From assembly GCA_009193035.1 (NCBI GenBank), contig SWDT01000261.1, positions 1 to 64,000 on the forward strand: a stretch of DNA of 64,000 bases, read 5' to 3'. Shown here piece by piece: positions 21,701 through 33,650 of this stretch. The notes under the pieces were generated by a model. It made no database searches and was not told the origin of the DNA. It worked only from the letters and a program-made list of their open reading frames with translations. The DNA is from Halicephalobus mephisto (lineage: Eukaryota; Nematoda; Chromadorea; Rhabditida; Panagrolaimidae). The position numbers and the translations under genes are program-made. How positions within the stretch are numbered: position 1 is the first letter of the stretch; every line of letters begins with the position of its first letter.

Positions 21701-23620
21701 ATTTTTAAATTTCTAATTTTTTAAATTTATTTAAATTTGATAATTTAAAATTTTTTAAAAATAATTTTTTTAAAATTTTAATTTTTTTTAAAATTTTAAT
21801 TTTTTTTAAAATTTTAATTTTTTTTAAATTTTAATTTTTTTTTAAATTTTTTGGTTTTTATAATGATGTAATTGAAGGAATATTGAATGCTTTTGAAACT
21901 TTAGAACCACGTGAATGAAAAAAGTTTTACTTTTTGGTCTCGCGGGGAAATTTATAGAAGTGTCTTATTCGCATTATTTTTGCAATTTTGTCATGAAAAG
22001 TTTTGCTTTTTATGATATTACAATTTTTAATTTTCTAGCAAAATATAAATACAAATTTTTATAGTTTTTTGTTTCAAGTGGAAAATTATAAAATTTCGTG
22101 TCGGGATAATTTTTTAATTTTGCAATGAATTTTTGATTATTCAGCTAACATTGATTTAAGATTTTTTAAAAAATTAAAATTTGAAATTTTACAAATTTTG
22201 GTCCTGAGTGGAAAATTCTAAATGTTCGTGGTGGGACTGTTTTTTGAAATTTTATGGCATTTTAACTTTTTAAACAATTAAAATCCGAACTTTTACAAAT
22301 TCTGGTCCCGAGTGGAAAATTCTAAGTTTTTGTGGTGGGACTGTTTTTTGAAATTTTATGACATATTAACTTCTTAAAAAATAAAAATCCAAAATTTCAC
22401 GAATTCTGGTCTCAATTGGAAAGTTTCACTCCCGAGTGGAAAATTCTAAATTTTCGTGGTGAGACTATTTTTTGAAATTTTTATTATATATTTTTTATTT
22501 GTTTTAATTTTTAAAAATATGGAAGAATTAAAATTCATAATTTCCTGTCCAGACGGGAGCTTTTTAAAAATTCGTATTGAAACAATTTCAAAATTTTGTA
22601 GGTAATTTTGTTTTTATTTTAGTATTATAGTTTCAAACTTCCTTAAATTTCATAAATCTATAATTTCATAATTCGCGGTCCCGATTGGAAAATTTCGAAA
22701 TTCTATATTTTTTTATTTTTTGTAATTTAAAATTTTCGAAAATTATGTAAATTCAAAATTTTATATTTTTTTATATTTTTTATATTTAAAATTTTCGAAA
22801 ATTATGTAAATTTGAAATTTGGGGTCTTGAGTGGAAAATTTCGAAATTTTTCATTTTGAGATAATTTTGGAAAATTCTATATTTTTTTATTTTTACGGTT
22901 TCAAACTTCCCAGAAGCCCTAAATCTGTAATTTCACAGTTTCCGGTCTTGAATGGAAATTCTAAGAATTCGTGTCAGGATACTTTTCCGGAATTTTAAGA
23001 AATATTTTTGTGTTATTATGGTTCCAAACTTCCTAGATGCACGTGAATCTATAAAATCATAGTTTGTGGTCTTGAATGGAAAATGTCGAAATTTCGTGCT
23101 GAGACAATTTTCTATAATTTTACGACATATTTTTCTTTTTACATTATTGTAGTTTCAACTTCCTAAAAACATGTAAATCGAAAATTTCACATTTTCTGGT
23201 CCCGAGTGGAAAATTTTAAATTTTCGTGCTGGGACACTTTTTATATATTTTCTTTTTTTTTATGATTTCAAATTTCTTAGAATAACTTAAATATTAAAAT
23301 TTGTAATTTTTGGTCCCGAGTGGAAAATTTTAAATTTTCGTGCTGGGACACTTTTTTTAATTTTCTATTTTTTTTATGATTTCAAATTTCTTAGAATAAC
23401 TTAAATATTAAAATTTGTAATTTTTGGTCCCGAGTGGAAAACTTAAAACTTTCGTGCTGGGACACTTTTTTTAAATTTTCTATTTTTTTTATGATTTTTA
23501 ACTTTTTAAAATTATATAAACATTGAATTTTCCATTTCCTGGTCCCTTTTTGGAAAATTGAACTCGGCATAATTTTATATTTTTTATTTTTTTATTATTA
23601 TTATGGTTTTATGATGTTTG
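21700..23620. repeat. GGTCCCGAGTGGAAAATT / CGTGCTGGGACAC array, ~130 bp
   Basis: Units couple GGTCCCGAGTGGAAAATTTT with TTTTCGTG(C/G)TGGGAC. The three copies at 23200-23480 are cleanest; earlier ones are more diverged. An AATAAA on the minus strand near 23590 may serve the minus gene that stops at 23684. Confidence 0.75.
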
Positions 23621-23683
23621 AATAAAAAGCAGTATGTAATTTGGTCTACATCCCTTTTTCCTTTTTTTTGAATGATTCAGACC

Positions 23684-26600
23684 TCAAATTGTCCTTTCTT
23701 TTTTAAACTTCCCTCGACGGCACTCGTTTTTGAATTCCTCCGAAGCCAAAGGTCGACGAAACTCCGCCTTTTTCGACGACCAACGTGCTGAATTCACTGG
23801 ATTCAAGAAAAATTTTCCGAAGCCAGGTGCAAAAATAAAAAATAAAATGTGTCCAAATGGAGCTTCATTAATGCTTCGTTGCCTTTGGCATTGAAAATTT
23901 TGCTTGATGAATAGCAACGCCTACTTTAGAAAGTTCTATTATTTTTTGAATAAAAAAAACAAATTTATAGTTTATAGTTTGAAAGATGATTTCAGTCAAG
24001 GGGTTGGCCAAGTGTTTTCAATGCTAATTATTGGATTTATTGTGGCATTCGTCCAAATGTTCTCGATGTCAATTACTCAAGATTCTACAGTATCTATAAA
24101 GTAGTCTGAATAGTAATGGTAAATTTTTGACATTCTCTGGCGAAACGTCCTCAATGCCAACTAATATATTTTTGGCGAAACGTCCTTAAAGCCAATTTTT
24201 TAGATAATTTTTGGTGAAATGTCCTCACTGCCAATTACGTAAGATTCTACAGTATCTGTAAAGTAGTCTGAATAGTAATGGTAAATTTTTGGCATTCTCT
24301 GGTGAAACGTCCTCAATGCCAACTAATACTTTTTGGCGAAATGTCCTTAATGCCAACTAATAATTTTTGGCGAAACGTCCTTAATGCCAACTAATAATTT
24401 TTGGCGAAATGTTCTCACTGCCAATTAGTAAGTTCTTGGCGAAATGTCCTGAATGCCAATTTTTTAAAAATAATTTTTGGCGAAATGTCCTCAATGCCAA
24501 AATTTATATTTTCTTAATTTTTGTTTTTTTTAAAACCTTGGTGAATCGTTCCTAATGCCAATAATTTTTTAGATAATTTTTGGCGAAATGTCCTCAATGC
24601 CAAAATTTATATTTTCTTAATTTTTTTTTAAATTGAAAAATTTTTCCCAGTGCCAATTTTTGGTTTTTACGGTATTTAGAAAAATATGGAAAACAAAAAT
24701 AGATTTTTGAACCCGTTGGAAATACGTAATTAAAAATTAATTTTCTTAGCACGAATATTTATATTTTTTTTTCTTTTCATAAAAGTGCAAATTTTTTTTC
24801 AATTTAGAAAGAAATTAAAAAACCAATATCAAAGTACCCTTGAGTCAAATTGCATTTATTAAAAATCCCCGCAAGGCTTAAATTATTTTATTTGATGCCT
24901 GTTTCCATACAGTAATTGATATTTGAGTTAATTACATCTGTCGGTTTTTTATGATTGAAATTAGTCTTTTTTGTAGTTGGTCCTAGGAGACCTGACTTCA
25001 ACGTAATTTGTCATACTTTTTAATTTTTTAAATATGACTTCATTAAGAGGCGTTTAAAGCCGAGAATCGACGTCGGATTTTTCGAATGACTAAGTTTAGA
25101 AAAAATTTCGTATCGAAAATTATCAAATAATTTTTTTAATTTACTGAAAATTATCAAATAATTTTTTTAATTTTTTAATTTACTAAAAATGACCAAATAA
25201 TTTTTTTAATTTACTAAAAATTATCAAATAATTTTTTAAACATGACTTCATTAAGAGGCGTTTAAAGTCAAAAATCGACGTCGGATTTTTCGAATGACTA
25301 AGTTTAGAAAAAATTTCGTATCGAAAATGACCAAATAATTTTTTAATTTACTGAAAATTTTTTTAATGAACTTCATTAAGAAACGTTTAAAGCCGAGAAT
25401 CGACATCAAATTTTTCGAATGACTAAGTTTCGAAAAAATTTCATATCGAAAATGACCAAATAATTTTTTTAAATTTACTGAAAATGACCAAATAATTTTT
25501 TAAAATATGACCTCATTAAGAGGCGTTTAAAGCCGAGAATCGACATCAAATTTTTCGAATGAATAATTTTAGAAAAAATTTCATATCGAAAATTATCAAA
25601 TAATTTTTTTAATTTACTGAAAATTTTTTTAATGAACTTCATTAAGAAACGTTTAAAGCCGAGAATCGACGGATTTTTCGAATGACTAATTTTAGAAAAA
25701 ATTTCGTATCGAAAATGACCAAATAATTTTTTTAATTTTTAAAATTACTAATTTTTTAATGAACTTCATTAAGAAACGTTTAAAGCTGAGAATCGACGTT
25801 GGATTATTTGGATGACTAAGTTTAGAAAAAATTTCATATCGAAAATTATTAAATAATTTTTTTAATGGACTTCATTAAGAGGCGTTTAAAGTCAAAAATC
25901 GACATCAAATTTATCGAATAACTAAGTTTAGAAAAAATTTCATATCGAAAATTATTAAATAATTTTTTAATTTTTTAATTTACTAAAAATTTAAAAATAA
26001 TTTTTTTAAATTTTTTTAAATATGACTTCATTAAGGAACGTTTAAAGTCAAAAATCGACAACAAATTTTTTGAATGACTAATTTTAGAAAAAATTTCGTA
26101 TTGAAAATTATTAAATAATTTTTTAATTTTTAAATTTACTAAAATTTTTTAATGAACTTCATTAAGGAACGTTTAAAGTCAAAAATCGACGGATTTTTCG
26201 GATGAATAATTTTTTAAATTTGCTAAAAATTCAAAAACAAATGCTTTAAAAATATGACTTCATTAAGGAGCGTTTAAAGCCGAGAATCAGCATCGGATTA
26301 TTTGGATGAGTAACTTTGGAAAAATTTCTTTCCAAGAATCATCAAATAAATTATTTTTTTTATTTAACAAAAATTTTAAAACACATTTTTTAAAAATTTT
26401 TTTATTTAATAGAAATTTTAAAATATTTTTTTTTTAAATTTTTTTTAAAATTACGTAATTTTAAAATATTTTTTTAGAATTTTTTTATTTAACAAAAATT
26501 TTAAAATATTTTTTTTTAAATTTTTTTTAAAATTACGTAATTTTGAACTTAATTAAAAAATGACATCAGACATCCACATCCTGTTAAGAATTATTCTTTT

Positions 26601-28149
26601 TGTTACTTTTTATACATTTAAAATGGTCTCTTACGCATACTGTACAATTCTATAGGTTTTTTATAAAAAATAATAATTTTTCAACTTAATTAAAAAATTA
26701 AAATAAAAAACCTTAAATAAAAGTAAAAAATTAATTTAAATCAATATTAAAATAAAAAAATTTAAAATAAAAGTAAAAAAATTCGAAATTTAAAATAAAA
26801 TTAAAAAATTTAAATTTTAAAATAAAAAAATTTAAAATTAAAGGATTTTTATTTTTTTAAAAGTTTAATGTCTTTAAAATTACTTGAATTTTATTAAAAT
26901 TTTTAAACATTTTTTTATTTAAAAAATTAAAAATTAGAATTTTATTTGAAATTTTTATAAACTTTAAAAATTAAAATTATTTTAAAATTTTTGAATAAAA
27001 TTAAAAATTAAAATTACTTTGAAATTTTTGAATAAATTTAAAAATTTAATTATTTTAAAATTTTTGAACAAAATTAAAAATTAAAATCATTTCAAATTTT
27101 TGAATAAGTTTAAAAAATTAAAATTATTTGGAAATTTTTGAATAAAATTAAAAATTAAAATTATTTGGAAATTTTTGAATAAATTTAAAAATTAAAATTA
27201 TTTGGAAATTTTTGAATAAAATAAAAAATTAAAATTACTTTGAAATTTTTGAATAAATTTAAAAATTAAAATTATTTCAAATTTTTGAATAAAATTAAAA
27301 ATTAAAATTACTTTGAAATTTTTGGACAAAAAATTTCCCTTTTATGTTACTTTCGAAAATTTCAGGTTAAATCTGAAAACTACTCGCGTGGGCTTCAGAA
27401 ACTGCACGTAATCTTGGATTGTTACCTGATGAGAAAAATTGAAATATTCATTTCCATTTTTTTTAAATTTAAAACTACAAATTTGAATCTCATTAAAATT
27501 TCCAAGAATCACATTTACATTTTTCCAAATTTTAAAAATTAAAAATTAAATTTTCAAATTTTTTTTAAAATTAATTTTTATTTTTGAATTTTTTAAAATT
27601 TATTTTTATTTTAAAATTTTTTTATTTTAATTCGAAATTTTTCTGAATTTTTAAATTTATTTTTAAACTTTTTAAAAAAATTTTTTATTTACTGAATTTT
27701 TAAAAACTTTTTTAAGGTTTATTTTTTTTTATTTTTTTATTTTTTTTTAATTTTCAAAGTTTTTTTATTTTAAATTTTTGAAGTTTTTTTTATTTTTTTT
27801 TAAATTTTTAAAGTTTTTTTAATTTTTTTTTTAAATTTTTGAAGTTTTTTTTTATTTTTTTTAAATTTTTAAAGTTTTTTTTATTTTTTTTTTAAATTTT
27901 TGAAGTTTTTTTTTATTTTTTATTTTTTGCAAAGTTGAGCTTACGGACGTGGGACTTTATCCACTTCTGCCCCGTTTTTCTGAATTGAAATTGAATGTTT
28001 TTTTCTTCAGGACTTTTGCCATCTACGGCATCGTTATTAAATCTTCTTATAATTGGGGATTGAAGGTTTTCTCTTCGAGACCAGATTAGGCTTGTTTCAA
28101 GATTAAAAGCGTCAATTCCGGAAGGATTATAGCGTCCTCTCAAGTCCAT
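23684..28149 (-). CDS. Orphan basic protein with E2F-like promoter site
   Basis: I built three minus exons: 28149-27945, 27425-27384 and 23796-23684 (119 aa). Exon 1 starts at an ATG (MDLRGRYNPSG) and ends CACGTCC|GTAAGC. Exon 2 is preceded by TTTCTCATCAG, reads NNPRLRAVSEAHA and ends GCGA|GTAGTT. Exon 3 follows AATCCAG, continues in phase (SARWSSKKAEFRRPLASE) to TGA, and has an AATAAA on the minus strand within about 100 nt. A second acceptor 9 nt further keeps the frame. Phases match at both joins, which is the main support. The product is small, basic and polar, with no signal peptide or membrane span. I do not recognise the family. Exon 1 is the best supported. More exons could lie in the 3.6 kb second intron, which is full of repeats. 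Confidence 0.45.
24120..24650. repeat. Minisatellite TTGGCGAAA...TGCCAA
   Basis: About twelve units of TTTTTGGCGAAACGTCCTCA then ATGCCAACTAATA, about 30-45 bp each. Every unit begins TTGGC and ends GCCAA, so each can fold as a hairpin. The array lies inside the long second intron of the minus-strand orphan gene. Diverged relatives occur near 29220 and 43505. Confidence 0.85.
25030..26330. repeat. Ten-copy array, CTTCATTAAGAGGCGTTTAA unit
   Basis: ACTTCATTAAG(A/G)(G/A)(G/A)CGTTTAAAG recurs at about 25041, 25247, 25372, 25512, 25640, 25766, 25872, 26028, 26158 and 26258. It is joined to AATCGACGTCGGATTTTTCG and AATTTCGTATCGAAAAT. Unit length varies between 105 and 210 bp through AT-rich spacer changes. 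Confidence 0.85.
26330..27340. repeat. AT-rich repeats, ~38 bp ATTATTTGGAAATTTTTGAAT unit
   Basis: About ten short units at 26930-27330; the rest is A/T runs. Intronic for the minus-strand orphan gene. Confidence 0.65.
27450..27930. repeat. T-rich TTTTTGAAGTTTTTTTTATT repeats
   Basis: Low-complexity sequence within intron 1 of the minus-strand orphan gene. Confidence 0.6.
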
Positions 28150-28180
28150 TTTTGGTCCAAGTCGTTTTTCTTCGGCTTAA

Positions 28181-28193
28181 TTTCCGCGCGAAA
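28181..28193. promoter_or_regulatory. E2F-like palindromic site TTTCCGCGCGAAA
   Basis: It lies 32 bp upstream of the ATG at 28149. Both strands match or nearly match the E2F/DP consensus TTTSSCGC (TTTCGCGC on the minus strand). E2F sites usually mark S-phase genes; use here is inferred. Confidence 0.5.
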
Positions 28194-28299
28194 TTCAAAA
28201 TTGCGCAACTGTAGCCGGAGGGGATAAAGAAAAAAAATGAGTTTTCGCAAGTCTCTCAGGATTTTTGACGGTTTCATTTTGGATGAATATTCATGTTGA

Positions 28300-29200
28300 A
28301 ACAAATTCCCTCCGGGACCCGGATATTCTTTTTTTTATTTTTAACATCAATTTGGAGATTCTCGAAAATTTATTTTTTTTTATCCAAAACAGCCTGAGGT
28401 CACAAATGCAAAATCCGTATTTTTCGTTGAATAATTAAAAATTACACTGTAAAAATAAAAAATGAATTTTATTACGAAATAATCTGGACAAAAATTTCTC
28501 AAAAATTTGAAATTTTTCAGTTTTCGACGGTTGTGGATGTTTGTAGCGGATTCTGGAAGGTTCCGGGATTTTCAATGGGATTTTGGAAAGCTTTAGGATT
28601 TTCGTAGAAAGTTTTGAAGTTCTTTAGCTGACTTCTAGAAAGTTTTAAGATTTTTTGTAAGGTTTTAGGATTTTTCTAGAAGGTTTTAGAATTTTTCTAG
28701 AAGTTTTTAAGTTCTTTAGCTGACTTCTAGAAAGTTTTAGGATTTTTTGTAAGGTTCTAGAAAGTTTTAGAATATTTTTAGAAAGGTTTAGAATTCTTCA
28801 ATTGACTTCTAGAAAGTTTTAGAATTTTTTGTAAGATTTTAGAAAGTTCTAGAATCTTTTTAGAAAGTTTTAGGATTTTTCTAGAAGTTTTAGAATCTTT
28901 TTAGAAGTTTTAGAATTCTTCAATTGACTTCTGAAAGCTCTTAAAACCTCTCATAAGATTCTAGCAGACTTCAGAATCTGTTTATAAAGTTCTAGAAAAT
29001 TTCAGAGTTCTTTTATAAAATTCTAAAAAGCTTCACAACTTTTCCAAAAAATTTTAAAAATATCTAAATTGACTTTCAAAAAATTGCGCAAATTTTACAA
29101 GGTCCTAGAAAACGTCGGAATCCCTCCATAAGACTTTAGAACACTTCGGAATCCTTCTAAAACCTCCAGAAGCTTCCAATAATCTCCTACAAGAAATTAA
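28300..29200. repeat. TTCTAGAAAGTTTTAGGATT repeats
   Basis: Many imperfect units of CTTCTAGAAAGTTTTAG(A/G)ATTTTT between 28560 and 28960, decaying towards 29200. No gene seen. Confidence 0.7.
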
Positions 29201-30040
29201 AAAATTAAAAACTAACTTTTGGCAAAGTGCAAATTTTGCCAAACTTCAATCTTTGGCGAAAAGCGAACAAATGCCAATGTGGATTTTTACACAATTATAA
29301 AAAATTATTTTTTTAAACTTTCTAGAATTCTAGATTTTAGAGGATTTTGAGATTTTCGAAGATGCCAGAATTTTCTATTGCCTTCTGGAAGATTGCACTT
29401 TGAAAATCAAAAGATTACACACTTTCAAAACGCGGATGTCACTATTTTTGGATCTTTGGCAAAGAGTGAATAAATGTCAATTTAGATTTTCATATATTAT
29501 CGAAATTAAAAATGAATTTTTACTTCAAAAAATTACTTGTACATAAATTTTTAGAAAATTTTAAAATTTTCTAATTTTTGAAATTTTCTTATTTTAAATT
29601 TTTTATTTTTAAAATTTTAAAATTTTCTTATTTTTGAAATTTTCTTATTTAAAATTTTTTTTAAACTTTAAATTTTTAAATTTTGTTAATTTTCAAATTT
29701 TAAATTTTAAATTTTCTTATTTTTGAAATTTTAGTTTTTTTTATTTTTATTAAAAATTCTTAAATTTTTTATTTTTCGAATTTTGTATAATTTTTGAGTT
29801 GGGAAAAATTCACAAAAAACCTTCGCTTTTAACATTTCCCATTTATGTTTAATGTAATTTTTATTATTTTTTCAACAAAGTTGTTCATATTAAAAAAACC
29901 AATTTTCTCTGTTTCGAAAACTTGTTTCGAATATTTTCACAATTGTGTGTAGTTTCACCTTTTTTGCCAGTTTTTCTTCGACGTAAGGGGCTTGCTGGAC
30001 TGATAAGCCGTTTTTTGTTGTTCCGAAATTCTGCATTCAC
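29200..30040. other. Mixed AT-rich sequence
   Basis: Contains two decayed copies of the TTTGGCAAAG...AATGCCAA repeat (29218-29285, 29455-29495). A unique patch lies at 29940-30040. No gene supported. Confidence 0.45.
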
Positions 30041-30154
30041 GTGTTTCAAAGTCCTCCAAAATTATCAGTTTTAATTTTCTGTTTTCAAAAAATTTTTTCT
30101 TTGATCAATCCCCGGAGGCATTTACGAAAAAACATCGAAATTATTTCTCAAAAG

Positions 30155-30260
30155 TCTTCAGAATCCTTTCTAAATCGAAGCGGATTTGTCTTTAGTCTAA
30201 AAAGTACGAAAAAACGTCTGAATAAAAATAGAATAAATAATTACTGCGGAAATCGCCTCT
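30155..30260 (+). repeat. Copy of a ~100 bp segment also at 31475-31560
   Basis: Both contain GAAGCGGATTTGTC(T/A)TT and ACGTCTGAATAAAAATAGAA or a close match. The pair flanks the left arm of the large inverted repeat. Confidence 0.6.
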
Positions 30261-30419
30261 CGCCACGAAAATCCCTGATGACTAGGAAGATTATAAGTAT
30301 GTCAGTGGGAGTAGAGCTAGGCCTAAAAATGCTAAAATGAATTTTTGCAAAGAAAATTTTCGAAAATCACGTTAATCGCCTTCATTTTTATTTATGAATC
30401 ATTTTTATCTAAAAAAACT

Positions 30420-31425
30420 TTGAAATTATACAAAATCCCACCACGAAAGTCCCTGGAAATCAGGTTAGGAATCACTACTGTAACAGCGCGAATATCTTTT
30501 ACCTAAAAATTTATACAAACTCCCACCACGAAAGTCCCTGAAAATCAGGTTAGGAATTACTACTGTAACAGTGCGAGTATCTTTTACCTAAAAATACTAA
30601 GAAAGTTGTAAAATCCCACCACGAAAGTCCCTGAAAACTATTTTGAAGATCATTTAGTAATGTGAATAGAGTGAAGCGCAACACGGAAGTCCGAAAAAAA
30701 GCGAAATGAACTTTCGTCGCGAAAGTCCCTGAAGACCATGTTAAACATTTTGCTTTACCAAAGCGAGTCAAATTTAGCACAAAAAAAAACAAATGGTGAA
30801 ATCGAGTTTGTCATTTAATTCGATGATATCATTGTAAATTTACTAATTTACCAGTAGGAGTGGAATTTGGGACGAAGAGGAACTGAGGAGGGTTGAATCA
30901 ACTCTCGAAACGAAAGTCCCTGAAAACCATGCCAGTCCCGCTCACTCCAGGCGCAAGTGAAGTTTTGCCTAAAAACCGATCAGGAACACTTTTTTGTCCC
31001 GTAAAACTATCCAACTTTTTTATTTTGTGCTTACTTCGATCTGATGCATTGCTTTCGACGTGATATCCCGAGTTTCCCCTGATTTGTTCATTTTAATACG
31101 TCAGTTTTCCGTCATATACTAAATTTGCTTTTTAAAATCCCTTTTCAAAAATGTTTATTTTTAAATTTATTGATTTTTATATCAATTTTTATGATAAATT
31201 AAATTTTTTTCTAATCTTGTTTCTGAGAAATGCTGATTTTTATATATCAATTTTCCGATATATCAAATTTGCTTCTAATTTTATTTCCGAAAATGTTTAT
31301 TTTTTAATTTATTGATTTTAGGATATCAATTTTTCCCCTGATGTATTAAATTTGCTTTTTCTTCTAATGCCATTTATGGAAAATGTTTATTTTTAAATAA
31401 ATCCCCAATGAAGAAACCCTCGATC
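30420..31425 (+). repeat. Left arm of large inverted repeat
   Basis: The segment from CCCACCACGAAAGTCCCTG to ATAAATCCCCAATGAAGAA reappears as its reverse complement at 41060-41945. In the inner part (about 30940-31200) the arms are almost identical over hundreds of bases. The outer part itself holds a short tandem repeat (CCACGAAAGTCCCTGAAAAT, about 110 bp apart). Confidence 0.85.
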
Positions 31426-31439
31426 GAATAATAGGGAAA

Positions 31440-32000
31440 TACGACATACGTCATAAGCCCCTATGTCCTTCTACTCCGAAGCGGATTTGTCATTCGGTCC
31501 AGAAAGTCCGACGAAAAAACGTCTGAATAAAAATGGAAGAACGTACTTTCCGGACGAAAGAAAATCCAGGACTAGTTTCAAGCGCACGCGATGAAACATC
31601 GGACGTGTTTATTTTTCCTCAAAAAAACTGGACGTAATCGTGTCTGATTTTCGTCCGAAAACCCCACAAGCAAAAAAAAAACCAAGCGCAACTGATGATT
31701 ATTTATTTTTCCGAGCCAACTGCTGCTTCTATATCCCCCCGTTTCATCGTGTTTGTTCTTCATTCTTATTTTCCGTCCATAGGCTGACAAGGACGCAAAA
31801 AAAACCATAGTGAAACAAGCTTTGGATGGATGAAACCAAAAATTTTTATTTTTCATTTTTGGATTCTCATTCATACGTGCAATTTTTTATTTAAAAATTT
31901 GTTCCTCGGACAATTTACCGAAAACGATCTCGAGGATTTTTTGAAAGAATTTTTTATTAAGACATTGATTCATTCGCAGTAGGATAAAAAAGTTATTCAT
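31440..32000. other. Unique GC-richer patch beside the inverted repeat
   Basis: A 98-codon minus frame with an ATG (31578-31874) exists but lacks splice or promoter support and begins in simple sequence. I treat the interval as unassigned. Confidence 0.35.
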
Positions 32001-32029
32001 TTTTTTCGAAACCGATGGATTACCAATTT

Positions 32030-32570
32030 TCGTGTTAGGATCAGAAAACTATTAATTTTTTTGGATATAAAAAAGTGTTAATTTTTCCTTTAAAAGAATA
32101 GATTGTTAATTTTCGTTATAAGATCAATAATTTACTTTTTTTAAAGTAACAGATTGTTAATTTTCGTTGTAAGATCAATAATTTATTTTTTCTAAAGTAA
32201 CATATTGTTAATTTTTGTTGTAAGATCAATAATTTACTTTTTTTAAAGTAACAGATTGTTAATTTTCGTCGTGGGACCATTATTTAATGATTTTCACTAC
32301 AGGACCATTATTTTATCAATTTTCGTTATAAAAGTAATTATTTACTGCTTTTCGTTATAAAACTAAGGATTTGAAAATCTTCGTTGTAGGACCTATGTAT
32401 TGTTAATTCTCGTTGTAAAACTAATAATTTAATGATTTTCCTCTTTAAACCAGTAGATGAGTAATTTTCTGTAGTACTAATATGTCATTATTTTTTTTCT
32501 TGGAATAGAAAAAGTAGCAATTTTCTATAAAAGTAGTACATTATTAATTTTCGTCGTATGATCTACGAAT
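32030..32570. repeat. TTAATTTTCGTTGTAAGATCAATAA repeats, ~58 bp
   Basis: Eight or more units around ACAGATTGTTAATTTTCGTT then GTAAGATCAATAATTTA. Confidence 0.75.
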
Positions 32571-32689
32571 TATTGACTTTTCTGAAATCATTAGATTTTT
32601 CTTTTTCGCTTTGAGACCAACGAGATCAAAGTTTTTTATCGTAGTTTTCTCAGTCTGATGAACTGGTTTGTTTCCTTATTCATTTTTGA

Positions 32690-33200
32690 AGAATTTTATG
32701 ACTATTGAAAAATCCAGAAGATTTGTGACGTCACGAGGAAGAAGATAATGGTCAAGTGTCCGTTCGCTTCCGGTTCTCACTTATTTTTTTCTTTTTTGTT
32801 GATTGATGACGAAATAACTGACCAGTCCAGCTGGACTAGTCAGACAATCCTCAAAAAATTTGCGATTGTTTGTTTCGATCGAGTCTCCAAAGTGCATATG
32901 TTTGTTTGTTGACTTGAGCTCTTCCGCAATTCCTCCGGAAGGATTTCAAGTGCTATACATAATACAGTCAAAAATTTTTCAAAGCAAATGATTTTTTTTT
33001 TCGAAATTTGTTGAAGGTGGAGTTGGTGGACTTTGCAAACAATTGATCTTGTCAGCCACTTCCTGGGTTTTTGCCTCGGGGGCTAGTCAGTCTGGTCTCG
33101 TCTAGGTTCTTCGGGAGAGTGATTCTTGAATTCGAAACAGGTATCGGTAGCACTGGCTGCTCTTTTATTTCTTGTTTCCTTACAAGGAGAAGTTTTCGGA
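32690..33200. other. Unique patch with CRE-like palindrome
   Basis: Contains GTGACGTCAC at 32725-32734 and the perfect palindrome AGTCCAGCTGGACT at 32824-32837. A short exon-like segment (acceptor TTGTCAG near 33055, donor ACAG|GTATCG at 33141) is open but isolated. It could be regulatory DNA or a small unrecognised exon. Confidence 0.25.
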
Positions 33201-33229
33201 ACATTTTCAACATTATTTCTAATTTTGAA

Positions 33230-33650
33230 GAAAACTTTGTAAATCATCTTTTACTTTTTAGAAAGTTTTGTACATAATTTTTTACTTTTTAGAAAATTTC
33301 GTACATAATTTTTTATTTTTTAGAAAATTTTGTATATAATTTTTTATTTTTTAGAAAGTTTCGTACATAATTTTTTATTTTTTAGAAAATTTTGTATATA
33401 ATTTTTTATTTTTTAGAAAGTTTCGTACATAATTTTTTATTTTTTAGAAAATTTCGTACATAATTTTTTACATTTTAGAAAATTTTGTACATAATTTTTT
33501 ACTTTTTAGAAAATTTTGTATATAATTTTTTACTTTTTAGAAAATTTTGTATATTATCTTTTGCTTTCTACAGTATATTGTGCATTATCTTTTACTTTTT
33601 AAACTATCTTTTATATCATCTTTTACTTTTTAAGTATCTTAAAAATTTAC
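33230..33650. repeat. ~35 bp tandem array, TTTTAGAAAATTTTGTATATAA
   Basis: About a dozen units of TTTTTTA(T/C)TTTTTAGAAAATTT followed by (C/T)GTA(C/T)ATAA. Confidence 0.85.

Noticed and set aside
30041..30340. 99-codon plus frame
   Set aside because: Part of it is the short direct repeat also present at 31475; no splice support.
31578..31874. 98-codon minus ATG frame beside the inverted repeat
   Set aside because: No acceptor, promoter or recognisable motif; a long T run and a nearby repeat give it by chance as easily as not.
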